From the NCBI GenBank assembly GCA_951799445.1, contig OX637287.1:47955724-48019723 (forward strand): 64,000 nucleotides of DNA. The letters run 5' to 3'. This stretch comes from Pseudisothecium myosuroides. Taxonomy: Eukaryota; Streptophyta; Bryopsida; Hypnales; Lembophyllaceae. A model generated the notes under the pieces. The model saw only the letters and a program-made list of their open reading frames with translations. It was not told the DNA's origin and ran no database searches. Positions within the stretch are counted from its first letter, which is position 1. The number at the start of each line of letters is the position of its first letter. This document shows positions 10,876 through 23,365 of the stretch, in pieces. The position numbers were made by a program, and so were the translations under genes.

Positions 10876-13800
10876 ATGGGGACGATGGGAGACTCGGGTG
10901 TGTCCACTACGACTACAGAGGCTGCTGCCGTGGGTGCACCTGGAGGAGTGAATGGTGCAGTTCCAAATGGAGACGGCCACACAGTGGGGAACGGCGTGTT
11001 CAAGAGTAACTTGTGGAGGTCGGGGTTAGGGACGAGCAATACAGTGTGGGATGCGTGGCTTGTTGCTGCTGCTGGGCAGGTATTTAGTTTTGAAGCATTT
11101 CTCACTCACTTTTTTTTGTGTCATGCGCGGATGCCTTACAGTAATCTCTAAGACTGAGTTGCAAGTCACTGAGTTCAGGGAGCATTTTCATTTCTTTTCT
11201 GCTTAAATCTCACAAGGTAAGTGGAAATTAAAGCCTCCTGATCAATCCAATCAAGGAAGAGAGAAGTCTGAGGTTTGGGGCTGTTGGAGCCCTCAACTAC
11301 AGTATGTTGTCTCGCTTGTGTGCCTCCTGATCAATCCATTCCAAGGAGAGAAATCTTACAGAGTTTGTAGGCTAGCTGTACTAGGTACAATTTTGTAGTC
11401 TCGCTTGTGTGGCTTGCAAAGATCTCCAAGCGGTATGCAAGTGAATGACTAGAACGCTTGTTGTAGTACAAAAATAAGAAGCATTTTCTTGCCTGTGTAC
11501 TTAAACCTGACGAAGTGAGTGTAATCGACTCTTGGTCGCGGATGCAGTTGCCGGTGCACACTTTAGAAGGTGCCACTTTTTTTGCGGTCCAGCTAGAATG
11601 TTGGATTGGTTTTGTGACAATTGCAAGTCCAACATTACTCCTGGAAGGATGCTTTCAAAATTATTGTGGAAGTGAAGAATGCACCTCGTGGTTCAAAAAT
11701 TGATTCATTTTTCACAGAATTTCTTGGTGATAGATCTAATACTTCCAGGGTTAAGATGCCTATTTATGTCATTTAAACTATCAATTCATCCTTTTGGGTG
11801 ATGTAGTTCATTTTTAGGAGCTTGTTTCTTTCCAAAAGCAACGTGATATACTCATTCTTTGAAGAAACCTGCAAATTTGTTGTAGGTTGTAGCACAATTT
11901 GGTAGTTAGTATTGCTTTTTCGTTCTCCAAGATGTATAAGTCATTGACAATGCTTGCTGAAGCACATTAATTTAGAAATCACGCTTCTTTCCAAAATCAA
12001 TTTGATCATTCACTTATTGAGAGTGCATTCTCTTTGCACCTATAATTGTCACCAATCACAGCTGAACATAGTTACTATTATTAAATATAAAATATTTTTA
12101 TTAGATCTTTATTGCAACTAAAAGAAGATTCTAACCCAAGTTTAGCATACACTATTTGGACACTGTATGAATTGGTCATGAATTTCCAAAGGATGCTATC
12201 TCCAAGTGTATCCAAAACCAATGGTAGGCTTTCATAGACTCTCATCTTTTGACTGTTTATGTCTTGTATAATCAATATCTAGGAAAAAATGTTGCTTTTT
12301 GGTCCAGTTGTACTGTAGGTGTACGTTTTTCTTTTTTCTAAAGAGGTGTACGGTGCATTTTGGACAGCGTTGACTGTGGGTGTCCATATCTTCTACTGTA
12401 CTTCCCTCCAAATAATCTTAAATTCCCGCTCACTACCTTACTGTCTGGTAGTGCCACTTCCATCAATGGCTGACATCAATTTATGCCTGATGTTTGTTCA
12501 ACGTGGCCAACTTGGATTTCAGATTGGTTTTGTGCTCATCACTTTGCCCTACACGTTGTCACAAATGGGACTTGCGTGGGGGATTTCACTTTGCTTCCTG
12601 TACGGACTCCTGGGAGCGTGGACTGTCTACCTTCTGGTATGGCTCTATTTGGAGTTCAAATCTCGACTGGATGTGCAAGGCAAAGTCCGACCAAAGAAAT
12701 ACATCCTCCAGGTATATATATTATTAAAACGGCAACCCCGTACACATTCAACGTTTCCATACATGGTGTACTTTTAAAGAAAATTTTGCAGATTCAAGGA
12801 ACCCTTGATTTCATCTACTGTAGCTCACCATCTATGTGTAAAAAAAGTCTTAAACTTTAGCTCAAGATGCAGTTCCCGTATATTTGAACTTCTGTGTGTC
12901 AAAAAGTTATTATTAGGATTTTTTTTTCATTAGAACTAAGGTAATTGCACCTACTTTTGACCCCTATCTAAAACCAGACTCAACATTTTCTTGCCTGAAG
13001 TGGATTGCCCTTGTTCATGAGAACCTAGAGTCTCTTTTGAATACACCTACTTTTCATCAGTTTGAACATTCATAGTTTATTCATATGGTGTCCAAAAATG
13101 CATAAAAAAAACAATCTAGAATACTCTTCTGACTTCCAATGGTATTCATCCAAAAATTTGGCAATTTTAAAAATAGGTGCAATGCTCAATTTCTTATTTA
13201 CTGATGTTTAGAATGAATTGCACAATCAATATTTAGATTTCAACTGAATGATGTAATCTTCAAGTTGCAGTTGCTTTTGTAATGTACGAGGATGTGAATG
13301 TGCAGTACTATCAAGTCATTGGGGGTCTAACTGGACGATTTGGTGGAGGCTTCACGTATTTCTCAAATACTTTGACACTTTGTATGATTGCCATCATTCA
13401 ACTTATCGCTAGTGCCAGGTGAGAAATATCAAGTAGTGCCCTTTTAATTTCTCTCCACTGTGATCTCTCATGAAGTTGCTAAGCACCACAATAATTTCAA
13501 GATCATACCCATATTAATTAAAACTTGTTCTTTATCATCATCTACTTAAAATTTTGATAAGTATAAATATGTTGTTGCTGCTAAAAAGGACAAACAGTTC
13601 TCACCATTGCAAATGCTCAAATGAATTCATTCAGAGATTGATTCAGAATCTTCCAGCGATGTTACTTTTGAGGTAGACAAGCCTATTACCACACTGATTT
13701 GGAATTTGAATATCTTGGGGCCAATTTTGAGAGGGTCACATATTTGTGAGAGGTGTGGGCTTGTTTCATGGATCAAATCCAAGTGGAATTATAATTTTTC

Positions 13801-16800
13801 GATTAAAATTGTAGTTTTTGTGAATTTTTGAAGTGGTTTGCCCTAAAATTACAAAACCACCCATAGAGTGGAGTCGTTAACATCCCAAAAACAACTTTCC
13901 ATGTCTCTAATGACACTTAACTACTCACCAATGAAGGATTGATACGTTACCCCATTTTGGCATTAATGTATTGATTTTATCAGAATCTTGAATGTATTTG
14001 GATTTTTTTTAACGGATTTGAATTTTATCTTGACAAAAATGGGGCCAAAAGTAGGGGACGGAATTGGGCAATGGACAGAATTGGATTGGTCTAAGGTAGT
14101 CTGCTCTAAAAGCAAGCGGACTCTTCAAATCGACCCTATATTTAGATCTGAAATGGTCATTAGGTGAGACTTAAATGGACGTCTCAAGCCATTGAGAGAA
14201 TCGAGAGAAAAGCATTATTATTGCAAGAGCCAATCATTGGCCTTCATTTACTCAAATCACTTTAGAAGTTGCAAGTAGTTGGATTTTGGAAGACCTAGGG
14301 TCACAAATAGGTGCCTACAATAGTTTTTTTTGAAAATTCATAAGTAATTCAAAAATGATTCAAAAAATATGAAACCTTTTGTGTAACGTTCCACATCCAT
14401 TTTTCTTTCTCTGAAAAATGATCCAAAAATATTTCTATTCATGGAAACCTGTGAAAGAGGCAGACCAGCCCTTAACCCCTAAATGCCCAAGGCCTGTTTT
14501 GAGCCTCTTGGAATTTGCTCTAAATTGAACAAAAATTCAACATTTTGATAAGTTTAATCAATCTTTTTTTAATTGTAACCGTACAAATTCAAACTAGACA
14601 TGTTAGAGATCACATAGGAAAATAAAACACAACAATGTCATTTAAGGATTGAAAGATTATAATGTTTGATCATCGGGGTGTTAAAAGTATAAAAATCTTT
14701 GAGCTCTCTTTTTGCATCTCAAACCTAAAAAGTTCAAGACCAAAAAAATATGAGGTTGAAGGGCCTAACAAATATAACCCCAATCAATTTATGACTTCTC
14801 AAAATCTACTCTACAATTTTTTTGAATGAATTTTTAGTGTGATTTTTTCTCCAAGATCTGACTAGTGTATTTGAGGCTCATTTCCAAGAGCCCTCAACAC
14901 TACAAAAAGTCAAGAGTGCAATGGGTACCTTTGCACAAAATCTTGAATAGAAAAATCATAATCATTCATTTCCAAACTCAGATTTTTGATGCTAAAACTA
15001 GACTCCAAAAAAATCTTTCAAAAATATAAACTACTCAAAATAACAGTTTGGTAAGGTTTTGTTTAACTTCAAAGTTTCTTTGACACCACATTTGGGTGCC
15101 TTGGGCATTTAGGGGTTAAATGGTTGCTTTTAGGCCATACTACCTTACCTGATTCCGGAATGCTTTTGTTTTGCTGCAGTAACCTCTATTATGCCAACTC
15201 CAACCTCGACAAGCGGCAGTGGCAGTACGTTGTTGGAGGGGTGTCGTTTCTGGCCGTCTTGATCCCCCATTTTGGTCACTTCCGCTCGGGAGCCTTCATT
15301 GGTGTCGCAACCACCACATTAACATCCATCTACCTGCTCGTTGCTGCCCTATCTTATGGACAGGTCAGAATAAAAACGACAATAACATGGCTTCAAATTT
15401 TGGAAAGAAAATGTAAACCCTTTAATTCTCAAATCCTTTTTTAAATTTGATTTTATGCACATTTTAGCTTATATTTTTGTACAAATGTAGGACTTCCTCG
15501 ATTCCATCAAATCTGTCATTAACCCCTTCACGCTCCAACATCCAATATGTGGACGATGAACAGAGAGGTTCTAGAGGCATGTTTTACCACACAACTTCTC
15601 ATTCATCCAAACCAATGCTTGACTTTTATTAAAAAAAAAACTTCTATATGATAAATTTGATGAAATTGAAGTAAACAATATACATTTATAAAGATAGAAG
15701 AAAAAATATGCAAAAATTCAAGAAAGGATTTGAGCACTAAAGAGTTAAGAAAGATTGCTTTTTGAAGATTTAAACATTACTTTAGGTGAATGAGAAGTTT
15801 TTTGGATTAAACATCATCTTATTCAAAAGTGCTTTGTTCATTGTTTAGATTATGGACTTCGTAGCGCTTAGGAATTAATTAAGAATGTGTAATCCATAGA
15901 TGGTCTACAGGTTTAGAAAGAGTGGAAGGAGTATCAATTACAAACTTCTTGTGACTAGCCAATTAGGTAGTAACACATTTGCCTTGATAACCAAAATTGG
16001 CAATCTCATGGTTTCTCATGTAATTGATGCTGTAAATTAATCTGTTTTGCAATTTGTTAGTGATGTAGAGCAACGTTCATGATATTTTTTGAGCTTTACC
16101 AGCTATTTTCCTTTAATTCCCATATTGAACCGTTTTTCAAGTATCAAGTTTGGTTTTTTCTCTCTTTTTTTGAATTCTAAATAGAAATTTTTTATAGATT
16201 CATTCACTATTCTTTTTTCCCAATATTTTCAATTTGCAACTGTTTTTTTTTTCAAATTCCACCTGCTAACAGTGAACCCTAAACATTGATGCAGATACCT
16301 GGGGTCAAGCACAGTGGAGCGAACGACAAGGTGGAATTCTTCACAGGGGTTGCCAATATTCTCAGCACTTTTGGAGGGCATGGAATTACCATGTAAGCAA
16401 CTCTCATTTGTCAAAAAAATTGGAATTTTCAAAGGCTATGATATACCGTACGTAGTAGTCAGGGTCGTTTTTATAAAAAAAATCTAAAAATAGATGCCTA
16501 AATTTTTGGGATGTACTTTTTTTTTAAAATTGTATGGGAAAAAGTGAATCTTTATGCTTTTATAAGCATGTATCAAATTGCATTAATTTGTCAACTTTAT
16601 ATAATTAATTATTTGGTAGGGAATGCCAACCTTGACCACTAAATACAATAGTATTGTTGTGAAGGTGCACAAAACTAGAATCTCAACTTGTCTTGATATT
16701 CAAGTAAAGTGTCTTTTGCATATTTTGTTTTATGGCAATTAGAAAACTACCAATCAATTGTTCAAATAACATGCCTTAAAAATAACCTTCAAAAATTTCA

Positions 16801-19165
16801 CCCTAGAAAACAATTGAACCTTGTCAAAAATATTAATTCGCCAAAACAAACTCTAGCCTTGTAGCAACGCAATTTTTTTTCACCAACGATCCCATTTCTA
16901 CATCACAATCCTACTAGGTTTAAAAATTTCTCTCTAGATGTACTAAAAACTAGCTATAGGCTCTCATAGACTTTTTGTTTTGATTGTACACATCTTGTGT
17001 AATCAATACTCCCTTTGTCTCAAATTAAATCCATGGTACTCCCACAGTTTCTCACTAAGCTTAGAAACCACGGATTTATTTTGAGACAAAGCTAGAGAGT
17101 ATCTAAAAAAACAATGCTTGTTGGTTCAAATGTAGGTGTCTTAGTTTGGGTGTACATACCTTCCTGTCAATTACTACTTGTGCACACTGAATACTAATTA
17201 GAGTAATTTCTTTTCCAAATTAGTTGCTCCCTTTAAAGACCCATTAAGAATATTGGTGTTCAAAATTTCATGTGCCATATGTTTGGTTGATGATAGAGAG
17301 ATTTTGGAAAAAATGAAGCGGCCATCGGCATACAAGTATGTTTGCATTGCAGTCTTAGTGTACGCGCTTGTTGTGACCCTCCCGGCGTCAATTTCCGTAT
17401 ATTGGTCAACTGGTGATATGCTGTTGACGCATTCAAACGCCTTCTCGGTTCTTCCAAGAAGCGTGTGGCAAACTCTTGCAATTGCATCCTTGGTCGTGCA
17501 CCAAGTAAGTCAATTCCAAATACCTAATGTCACCTCTTTTTCTTGTGTGAACCATTTTTATTATTAGATTGGTGAAATATTATATGTTTGGGTTGGCAAA
17601 TGATGGGAGATTTCAATGTACCAAAAGAACTCATCACTTTGGATTGATTGTATACAAAAGTTACAAAAGGTTTATACTTTTTTTGGTACCAAATGCTCTA
17701 AAATCGTTTCTTCAAATATAGGTACATATTGATTTACAAGATTTACACAAAATGAACAATTGATTAAGTGCCACTTTTATGCACATGTTGCTTTTGGGTG
17801 TCCCTACCTTATATAGGAATGATACTACCAATCTTCACCACCATTAAATTTTTTTGGTAAGAAATGCCATTTTTGTTTTAAATTGACCTTGTTTTGTGAA
17901 CATATGTAGGGCATGTCATTTGTTATCTTTACGCACCCGATATTCCTTGTATGTGAAAAGGCGGTGGGGGTGCACACTCGGAGGTTCTTTTTCAGAGTCT
18001 TGGTTCGCATTCCAGTGGTGGCAATACTGTGGTTTGTTGCATTGGCTGTGCCCTTTTTTGGACCAATTAATTCGATTGTGGGGTCATTGGGGGTGGCAAT
18101 AGGCATGTATCTCATACCTCCAGTTGCCTTCCTTTACACCTACCGGACAAAGTCTGCTCGAGAGGTAAGCTTATGCTCTCTATTGTTGTTTTAATTTGTG
18201 TTTTTCAAATACTGAACTCTTTTATTTGCACCAACTGCCATCACATTTTCTATACAGTGAAAACATGACCGTAGGTAGTTTTAAAAACAAATATAAATCA
18301 TTTATAGCAATTGACAACACAAGCACAAACCAACCTTGGTAATAACATACTTTGTTCTAGGGTATAGTTAAAACTATGGGTAGAGTCTAATACCGTACAT
18401 GACAATTAGGGTCAACAAAAAAATACTTCTAAGAATAGATGTTAGAATTTTAGTTTGAAAAAATTTCATCCTTTTTTGTATGGAGAAATGACAAATGTTC
18501 TAGGAATATTACTATTTTTAGCATCTGCCAAACTTGATTTCCCAACTTTATATAAACATTTGGCATGAAATGTTGCCCCTATAGCCGAGATAGTTGAGTT
18601 TGGTTGAATCCACCTGATTGAGTTTATATTTTTATCTTGTGCGACGATCACAACAAATTTATAGTCACAACAGATTGTAGATGCAAAAATTTTGCATATA
18701 TTTTGTAATTTGCATTTTGTTTTTTCATATTATTGATAATTTTTACAGCTAGTGAGGTACAATATATAAGTGTGAAAGTGGTGCAATTTTTTTTAAATTT
18801 CATTTCATATTCAATTTTCATATTTCCACACATTGTGAATAGTATTTTCATACTCCCTATTTGATATCATTCTTTTAACACACCTTATTTTGATGTCGAG
18901 ATAGGACTAAGTATGCATTAACTGTGTTCACTTGTTCAAAAACTTAGAAACAAATTGCTCGTGTTTGCAGAGCTCACCTGTTCAGCCGCCTTGGTTCTTA
19001 CCCACATGGTGGCTCGTGTTTCTTGTGAATGCTGTTATTATCATTTTTACGCTCGTCATTGGAGTAGGCTTCGGGACATGGGGGGCCATGAGCAATGTCG
19101 TGCGGCAAGTTCACACTTTTGGGTTTTTCGATAGTTGCTTTCAGTGTCCACGCAAACCAAAATGA
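10876..19165 (+). CDS. AUX1/LAX-family auxin influx carrier (divergent)
   Basis: Predicted proton-coupled auxin uptake carrier of the plasma membrane (AUX1/LAX branch of the amino acid/auxin permease family). Eight exons: 10876-11079, 12523-12711, 13306-13418, 15180-15363, 16295-16392, 17297-17504, 17910-18164, 18971-19165. All junctions are GT-AG, phases agree and there is no internal stop, giving 481 aa (Arabidopsis AUX1 has 485). A hydrophilic N-terminus of about 45 residues precedes about ten hydrophobic segments. Family landmarks in order: VWDAW, TLPYTLSQMG, YGLLGAWTVYL, QLIASASNLYY, LDKRQWQYV, GVKHSG, STFGGHGITIEI, YWSTGDMLLTHSNAF, VPFFGPINSIVGSLG, YRTKSARE, VRQVHTFGFF. Many positions kept in land-plant AUX1 differ, for example AAAGQIGFVLI where AUX1 has SCASNQVAQVLL, so it may be a separate paralogue clade. 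Introns of up to 1.76 kb hold several mobile elements. The family call is firm; transport substrate is inferred. Confidence 0.93.
11233..11420. repeat. Imperfect tandem duplication in auxin carrier intron 1
   Basis: GCCTCCTGATCAATCCA occurs at about 11233 and 11321, and TCTCGCTTGTGTG also occurs twice at the same 88-bp spacing. It is a small local duplication in non-coding sequence. Confidence 0.65.
12190..12320. repeat. Dispersed intronic repeat, copy lacking the Stowaway insertion
   Basis: This part of intron 1 resembles 16915-17140 in intron 5: GGCTTTCATAGACT with GGCTCTCATAGACT, then TGTATAATCAATATC. The TA at 12276-12277 is the uninterrupted version of the site that holds the Stowaway-like element at 17007. 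Confidence 0.7.
12937..13190. mobile_element. TAAGG-type inverted-repeat element, weak right end
   Basis: The left end TAAGGTAATTGCACCTACTT resembles the termini of the element at 24638-25091. The right side contains AAAATAGGTGCAAT in inverted orientation, but the outer bases have diverged. It lies within intron 2 of the auxin carrier gene. Confidence 0.45.
14080..14471 (+). repeat. Dispersed repeat E, copy 1 (auxin carrier intron 3)
   Basis: Matches 38915-39311 in the same orientation. Shared blocks include TTGCAAGAGCCAATCATT, AAAATTCATAAGTAATTCAA and GACCAGCC. It ends exactly where the TTAA element at 14472 begins; in the other copy the sequence runs on past this point. Confidence 0.75.
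14472..15119. mobile_element. TTAA-flanked element, second subgroup, in intron 3
   Basis: The left end TTAACCCCTAAATGCCCAAG and right end CTTGGGCATTTAGGGGTTAA are perfect inverted repeats, giving 648 bp. A longer relative lies at 25191-26095 in inverted orientation and shares the interior. It sits in intron 3 of the auxin carrier gene, 60 bp before exon 4, and leaves the splice acceptor intact. There is no coding frame. Confidence 0.9.
15519..15748. mobile_element. Short TTAA-type element in intron 4
   Basis: The left end TTAACCCCTTCACGCTC and the reverse complement of the right end, TTAACTCTTTAGTGCTC, agree at 13 of 17 positions. The element is about 230 bp. It is an older or more diverged member of the TTAA family. 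Confidence 0.65.
16915..17140. repeat. Dispersed intronic repeat, copy with the Stowaway insertion
   Basis: Resembles 12190-12320. The similarity is interrupted at AATCAATA by the hairpin element at 17007-17101 and resumes with TATCTAAAAAAACAATG on the other side. Confidence 0.7.
17007..17101. mobile_element. Stowaway-like MITE in auxin carrier intron 5
   Basis: Hairpin TACTCCCTTTGTCTCAAATT paired with the terminal block TTTTGAGACAAAGC then TAGAGAGTA, 95 bp including the flanking TA on each side. The related site at 12276-12277 holds one TA and no element, which directly shows a TA target duplication. CTCCCT ends and TA targets are the Stowaway signature. Confidence 0.88.
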
Positions 19166-19245
19166 TGGATAGAAAGTACCAAATAAAATCAAGCTATATG
19201 CTACAAATGTATCACTATCCTTATAAATTAGAAATGATGTAAATC

Positions 19246-19470
19246 CATCCCTTAAGTTAGGTTGTTTGTTTGTTTTGTTTGTTATGTTGGGATCTCCTAG
19301 ATCGTGCATCCCCCAGTCACATTCTTGGTATGGGTGCACGGGCTTTGTTTTGTGGCGTTTGGACCTATGGTGTGAAAGTTATTGAATTTTGAAGTTTTTA
19401 TAAATTAGAAAATTAGAAATTACTTTTATTTTTATTTTCACTGTAGCAATGATACAATGTACACTAGTTA
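19246..19470 (+). repeat. Dispersed repeat family D, copy just downstream of the auxin carrier
   Basis: Shares CATCCCTTAAG, the (TTTG)n head, GTGCACGGGCTTTGTTTTGT and a tail ending near TACACTAGTTAG with the copy at 8398-8850. It begins 81 bp after the stop codon of the auxin carrier, so it may form part of the 3' untranslated region. Confidence 0.7.
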
Positions 19471-20036
19471 GAAATGAAAATAGTACTATATTATTGTGGA
19501 TAGAATTAATGATGATTATAGAGCATAGTGTCAAAAGGATACAAGAATAGACATACAAGCTACATCCAAATTACTGTGAATTGTGGCATATTATAACACC
19601 CTAATTCTCACTTTTCAAGTAATAATGTTATTACTCAAATTTAGAGATATTCATACTGAATGTAGCTTTTGTCAATGCAAGACCTCTTTTAGAATTGGTA
19701 AAACTTTCTAGTAGATGCATTCTAAACTTTTAGTCTCTGGAGTTTTCATATCCCTACTAGTGTTTGGGAAAAATTAGCGGCGAGTTCAAAGTTATCCGGT
19801 GGAATTGGAAAAAAAATTGGTTGCAATTTGATTCAAAGTCGTTGAAAAAATCTACAGAATTTCTATTTATAATTTAAAAAATAAAAAAAATAATTGACTG
19901 GTTACTTGCAAAATTGGTTCAATATGGAAATTAAAGGAGAAAAGTTGGTAAAACTCAAAAAAATTCCAAACATTGATACCTAGTTTGTATGATGAGTGTA
20001 ACTTGTCCTTATTCTTTGGAATCAATTGTGGAACCT
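19471..20036. other. AT-rich intergenic, nothing recognised
   Basis: No gene or bounded repeat was recognised. Confidence 0.5.
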
Positions 20037-20981
20037 TTAATCCCTAAAGGTTTTTGACTATATTTTCACCAAAACAGTTCCGAAACTGCCATTTCTAATA
20101 CAAGTACCAAAGTTAAAAAAAAAACATTTTTGAACACATTTAACTGTAGGATCTTGTAGTACACTGGTTTGAAAAGATGTAGAAATTTTTTCAGAAATTT
20201 CCACCGCGTAGATTGCAAGATATTAGCATTTGAATTGACAAAAATGTTTTTTTTGTCCTTGCGAAAAACCGGGCAGCTGCACTTCTTAAGGTCAGATTTG
20301 TATGAAAAAATGTCCAAAATGGTGGTAACTCTTTGGATTCATTATCCAAGGCAAGTTGGCTACATGCTTGAAAAATTTCAGATCATTTGGAATTGCATAA
20401 CATATAGGAAAAAAATAGTAATTAGAAAGAAGTAGTGAATGATCCAAAATACTAAATTGTCAAGAGTTTATTTATGGAATTGAAAAATGCTAATCTCAAC
20501 GGTTGTAATGTTGTAATAAACAATCTACACCCAATTTATTTTTTTATTTTTTTAAATATTGAAAATTGAGTTAATTAAAGGACTTCAAAGTTAATTTTAG
20601 GGTAGAGACTCCATAACTACCCTCAAACTAAAACTCCTCATAAATTTCATCTCATTAATCAAATGAAATGAATCAACGCTTTCCACGTATATATAAATCT
20701 AGAGAACCAATTTCAAAGTTTTATTTTCAAAAAAAGTGATTTTTAAAGAATTTTTTTGAGTTGCTCGAGTTGCTCGCACTTCACTGAAAATGATATATCA
20801 TACAATAACTTTTTAACCATGCAGTCAAATGTTATGAAAATTGTTGGGCCTTAAAGCTACTCCTTGGGCACATGTCAATTGTGTGAAATTTTCAAAGAAA
20901 AAAAATAAAAACTCCATTTGTAGTGAGCTGCCCAAAATCACTATGTTGCCAAAAAACGATGTTTGGTCCTTTAAGGGTTAA
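20037..20981. mobile_element. TTAA-flanked non-autonomous DNA transposon, copy 3 (inverted)
   Basis: The left end TTAATCCCTAAAGGTTTTTG matches the reverse complement of the right end of copy 1. The right end GTTTGGTCCTTTAAGGGTTAA matches the reverse complement of copy 1's left end. It is 945 bp, in opposite orientation to copy 1. It ends about 100 bp before the duplicated block at 21079. Confidence 0.85.
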
Positions 20982-21078
20982 TGAACATATTCTTGATTTA
21001 CATTGACTACTAAAATAATTTTTGGAGATCCTCTCTGTCTTTATATGTTCTTGTTTGTATTGCAACGCATTATTGTTA

Positions 21079-23365
21079 GAAGTTTATGCTAAATCTAGTG
21101 AGTGGAATGGTAATAGATCTTCAAATTAACATGTATTTGTAACATGCGACAAATATGAGGTCATTATTGATTATTAGTGAACTTCATAATTACAAATATT
21201 CTAAAAGTCATGAAACTTGTCTTTTCTTTGGTACTTTATTCTAGATTGTATTTTAATTTTTGTTCAACTTGTATTTTGGGAGAATGGCAAGGGCATGATT
21301 GCATGTCATTTAATCACATTGGGTTACTTTCTTCCTAAACAAAGGTTTAATCCCCGCCCTTGCAAAACAAGGGGATCAAACACATAAGGTAACCTCATCC
21401 TTTCACAACACCAACCGTTTGCTACCAACTAGAATAGAGATCTTTGTAGCTTCCAATGGACAAAATGAGTATGCTCAAATTCAATACTAGTTTTTAAAGA
21501 AACCAGTAGAAGTTGAAGAGTTATTTGAAGCAGCCAATGGAAGTTGAAGCATTTTGTACTTCAAAGATTAAAGGTAGTCTAATGTCAATAATTGGGGTTC
21601 CTATGACCTTAACTTTAAAAATTCATAGTATATTCATACAAATTCTAAAAATTCTCAAACCAATTGCATTCATTTTTGCTTTCATTTGTTGATATCATGA
21701 TATGAAAATTCTCCCAAATTATTTTCAGAATTTGGGTTGAAAAAAAAGTGTTTGTTTTAGATGTACACACACTCTCAATACTTCAAGTGGTGCAATTTTA
21801 TTTTTGACTTTGGTCATCAACAACCTAAGGGTAAAGGGAGTCCAGTTATCCTAGGTAATAAGCACTTAGAAACGCTTGAGTTAGCTACATCCATTAGGCT
21901 TTGAAGGTTCTCTAGCTTGCCTTATTAATTAAAGATATTATCTAGAATATATATACATAACATTTTAGATTTTATGATTTATAACATGGGTGTGTAATAA
22001 AAACTCAAAGTTGTCTTATTTATCATTTATAGTGATTATATAAATTAGTGGAGAATATTAACATAATAGTGTAAAGTAATTTATAAAGTTTCAAGTTAAA
22101 TAGATTGAAATAGATAATAATGCTTCACCTATTATTGTATTTTGCCTCAAATTTGTCCACTTTGGCTTTTCATAAGCTCTAAAATGGTAAGTTTGATCAA
22201 TCAACTTTCAAATATTAATTGTTCAATTAGTTAATATGAAGCCACTAAAGGTCAAATTAAATATCAAGATAAAAATACAATGGATTGTCAAAGTACAAGG
22301 TCACTCAAATCTTCAGCCTCATTGTAGAAAATAGTAATTGTCAAACCACACAGGCTATAAATAAAGATTATACTCTAAAGAGTGGCAAGGAATCCCACCC
22401 TGCCGCACCGTGTCCCCACCTCCCTATTGAAAAATCCCCCGCCATCGGATATGAAACGGAAAAAGTGAAACCACTCTCTATGCCATTGATCATGTTTTTT
22501 TTTCCAGAATCAATCATTAATTGCCCATCATTGGATCTTAGAAAGAAAAAAGACCCCCCCAAAATGCTGTTGATCTCCCCCCCCCAATGTTGATCATGTC
22601 ATATTGAGAGCAATCTTTGCCGTTGAGTGGATTTGGGTTTATAGTGCAAGAACTCAAACACGTTGTGTGGTTTTTGTAGAATTCAGACACTTGTAAAGAT
22701 TGCAGGAACTTCTGCGCACCAACGTTTGAAGGCTATAGATTTTTTCTTGCTGAAAGTTTTTTCACTACTACATTGTGCTTCCAAGAATGTGCTATATGCT
22801 CCTAGAGGCCTAATCACAGCACAAGACCAGTAGTCTCAACAGTGTTGTATATTACTTGACAATTTTGCATCCCACAAAGACTCCTTGTTTTTAAATTGAG
22901 TGGCAATTGCCTTCATTTGTAGCATACATTATAGAACCCTGAGAGCTGGGTTTGAGCTCAAGGAGATGCTTTCAAGTGTTGGGTGCTGGTGCAACTATTG
23001 CATTTGGCTGGCCATGGAGAATGCTGGGACTAGTTTTAACCTTTTAGGGTTTATAGAGGTGTTTGGAAGATTACTTTTGTATTGAGGCTTTGTATATACA
23101 TACATCATGTACAATTTCTTCAACAATGGTAGGAAATCCCTATCTGATTACTTCTTGTTTTTGTTTTAATTTTGGTTTTCTCATGTTTGATTTGTGTTTT
23201 TTTGTGGCTTTCAGTTGGTGTGTTAGTCTTCAATGGTTGGGGCTAGCATTTCAGGTTCATAATTCATTGCAACTATGAGTTTTTGTGAAGGTATGCAGTG
23301 TATTTATTACAATGTGGAAGATCTTGTAGATGAACTCTTCGTTTAGAATATAATGTTATGAGTGT
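21079..23365 (+). repeat. Long direct duplication, copy B (empty TTAA site)
   Basis: Same orientation as copy A at 1-3430. It contains the uninterrupted site TTGTTTTAATTTTGG, with TTAA at 23166-23169, where copy A carries the 1.1-kb element. No conserved coding frame was found. Confidence 0.85.

Noticed and set aside
12319..12522. Upstream part of the long frame running into auxin carrier exon 2
   Set aside because: The family alignment starts at the acceptor before 12523; the residues before it do not match and exon 1 joins cleanly at that point.
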